Positions 5,905-6,313 of a stretch of DNA of 6,313 nucleotides are shown piece by piece. The translations under genes were made by a program, and so were the position numbers. This DNA comes from an uncultured bacterium (GTDB taxonomy: Bacteria; Actinomycetota; Coriobacteriia; Coriobacteriales; Coriobacteriaceae). Where the stretch lies: the NCBI GenBank assembly GCA_905216075.1, contig CAJMSO010000109.1, forward strand, positions 1 through 6,313, written 5' to 3'. The number at the start of each line of letters is the position of its first letter. Position 1 is the first letter of the stretch. The notes under the pieces were generated by a model, which searched no databases, was not told the origin of the DNA, and saw only the letters and a list, made by a program, of their open reading frames with translations.

Positions 5905-6313
5905 ATGGCATTTGAAGGTCTTACCGAAAAAATTTCATCTGCGTTTAAGCATCTGCGAAGCAAAGGCCGTCTGACCGAGTCCGACATCAAGGAGGCTATG
6001 CGTGAGATCCGCATGGCGCTGCTCGAGGCGGACGTCAACTTCAAGGTCGCGAAGGATTTCATCAAGGCCGTCACCGAAAAGGCGACCGATGCCGAGATCC
6101 TGGAAAGCCTTTCGCCCTCTCAGCAGGTCATTAAAATCGTAAACGAGGAACTGGTTGCCCTGCTCGGCGGCCAGACCACCCGTCTTACCATATCCCCGAA
6201 CCCGCCGACCATTGTCATGATGGCAGGTCTGCAGGGTGCGGGCAAAACGACAAACTGCGCAAAGCTTGCCGCTCTGCTCCGGAAACAGCAGCAGAGACGT
6301 CCGCTGCTCGTCG
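5905..6313 (+). CDS. ffh: Signal recognition particle GTPase Ffh (SRP54), partial, 5' portion only
   Basis: The first 136 codons of Ffh; the gene continues past the right edge (full length is usually about 440-460 residues). Ffh binds 4.5S RNA and signal sequences of nascent membrane proteins, then docks with FtsY at the membrane in a GTP-dependent reaction. The N domain is visible with its ALLEADV motif at 38-44. The G domain begins about residue 101, with the P-loop GLQGAGKTT at 108-116. The remaining G motifs and the Met-rich M domain are not in the window. TISPNPPTIVMMAG and the TTNCAKLA after the P-loop look more like Clostridia Ffh than actinobacterial ones, from memory rather than a search. 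The first 20 codons include only 6 ending in G or C, although codons 21-40 include 17, so composition is not decisive. A strong ribosome binding site precedes the ATG. Confidence 0.96.
   Translation, partial: MAFEGLTEKISSAFKHLRSKGRLTESDIKEAMREIRMALLEADVNFKVAKDFIKAVTEKATDAEILESLSPSQQVIKIVNEELVALLGGQTTRLTISPNPPTIVMMAGLQGAGKTTNCAKLAALLRKQQQRRPLLV

Noticed and set aside
1..6313. CRISPR array, tRNA, rRNA, insertion sequence or prophage attachment site
   Set aside because: No regularly spaced repeats, cloverleaf-like segment, transposase reading or terminal inverted repeats were seen on either strand.

Overview
This window looks like DNA from a high-GC, gut-associated Gram-positive bacterium, most likely a member of the Coriobacteriia (Collinsella/Eggerthella relatives). 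The reasons are a TPR-like LuxR-family regulator of the kind expanded in that class, a very large exported protein of unknown family, and GC-rich codon choice. The right edge carries the start of ffh, whose sequence reads more like a Clostridia (Oscillospiraceae-type) Ffh than an actinobacterial one. The taxonomic assignment is therefore uncertain, and the right end may come from a different genome than the rest. These impressions come from memory of the families, not from a search.

Layout. Positions 1-3631 (minus strand) hold the first 1210 codons of one uninterrupted gene for a giant exported protein, whose 3' end lies outside the window. It has a twin-arginine-like signal peptide, a carboxypeptidase-regulatory/Ig-like beta domain, long unrecognised beta-rich regions, and the start of a CARDB-like domain at the cut edge. 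After a 156-bp gap comes a minus-strand LuxR-type regulator (3788-4792). It lies immediately upstream of the giant gene in the same orientation and is a candidate for its control. Positions 4793-5383 hold no convincing intact gene. They contain a weak promoter candidate for the regulator and traces of decayed coding sequence on both strands.

From 5384 the plus strand carries a clear promoter (TTGACG, 17-bp spacer, TATAGT), a PadR-family repressor (5450-5770), and an overlapping small ORF (5757-5903). The first 37 residues of this ORF look like the start of a DUF1700/HAAS membrane protein, the usual partner of PadR. The HAAS reading breaks off at Asp-Arg-Met and continues into an unrelated 11-residue tail. 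That tail ends one base before ffh (5905 onward, signal recognition particle GTPase, cut by the window edge).

How the genes fit together. The left two genes form a regulator plus exported-protein pair. The PadR-HAAS pair is a familiar regulator/membrane-protein module, but its second gene is truncated and joined to an ffh context. Either a rearrangement or an assembly join near 5862-5870 would explain this. That junction and the undescribed giant exported protein are the two things most worth checking.
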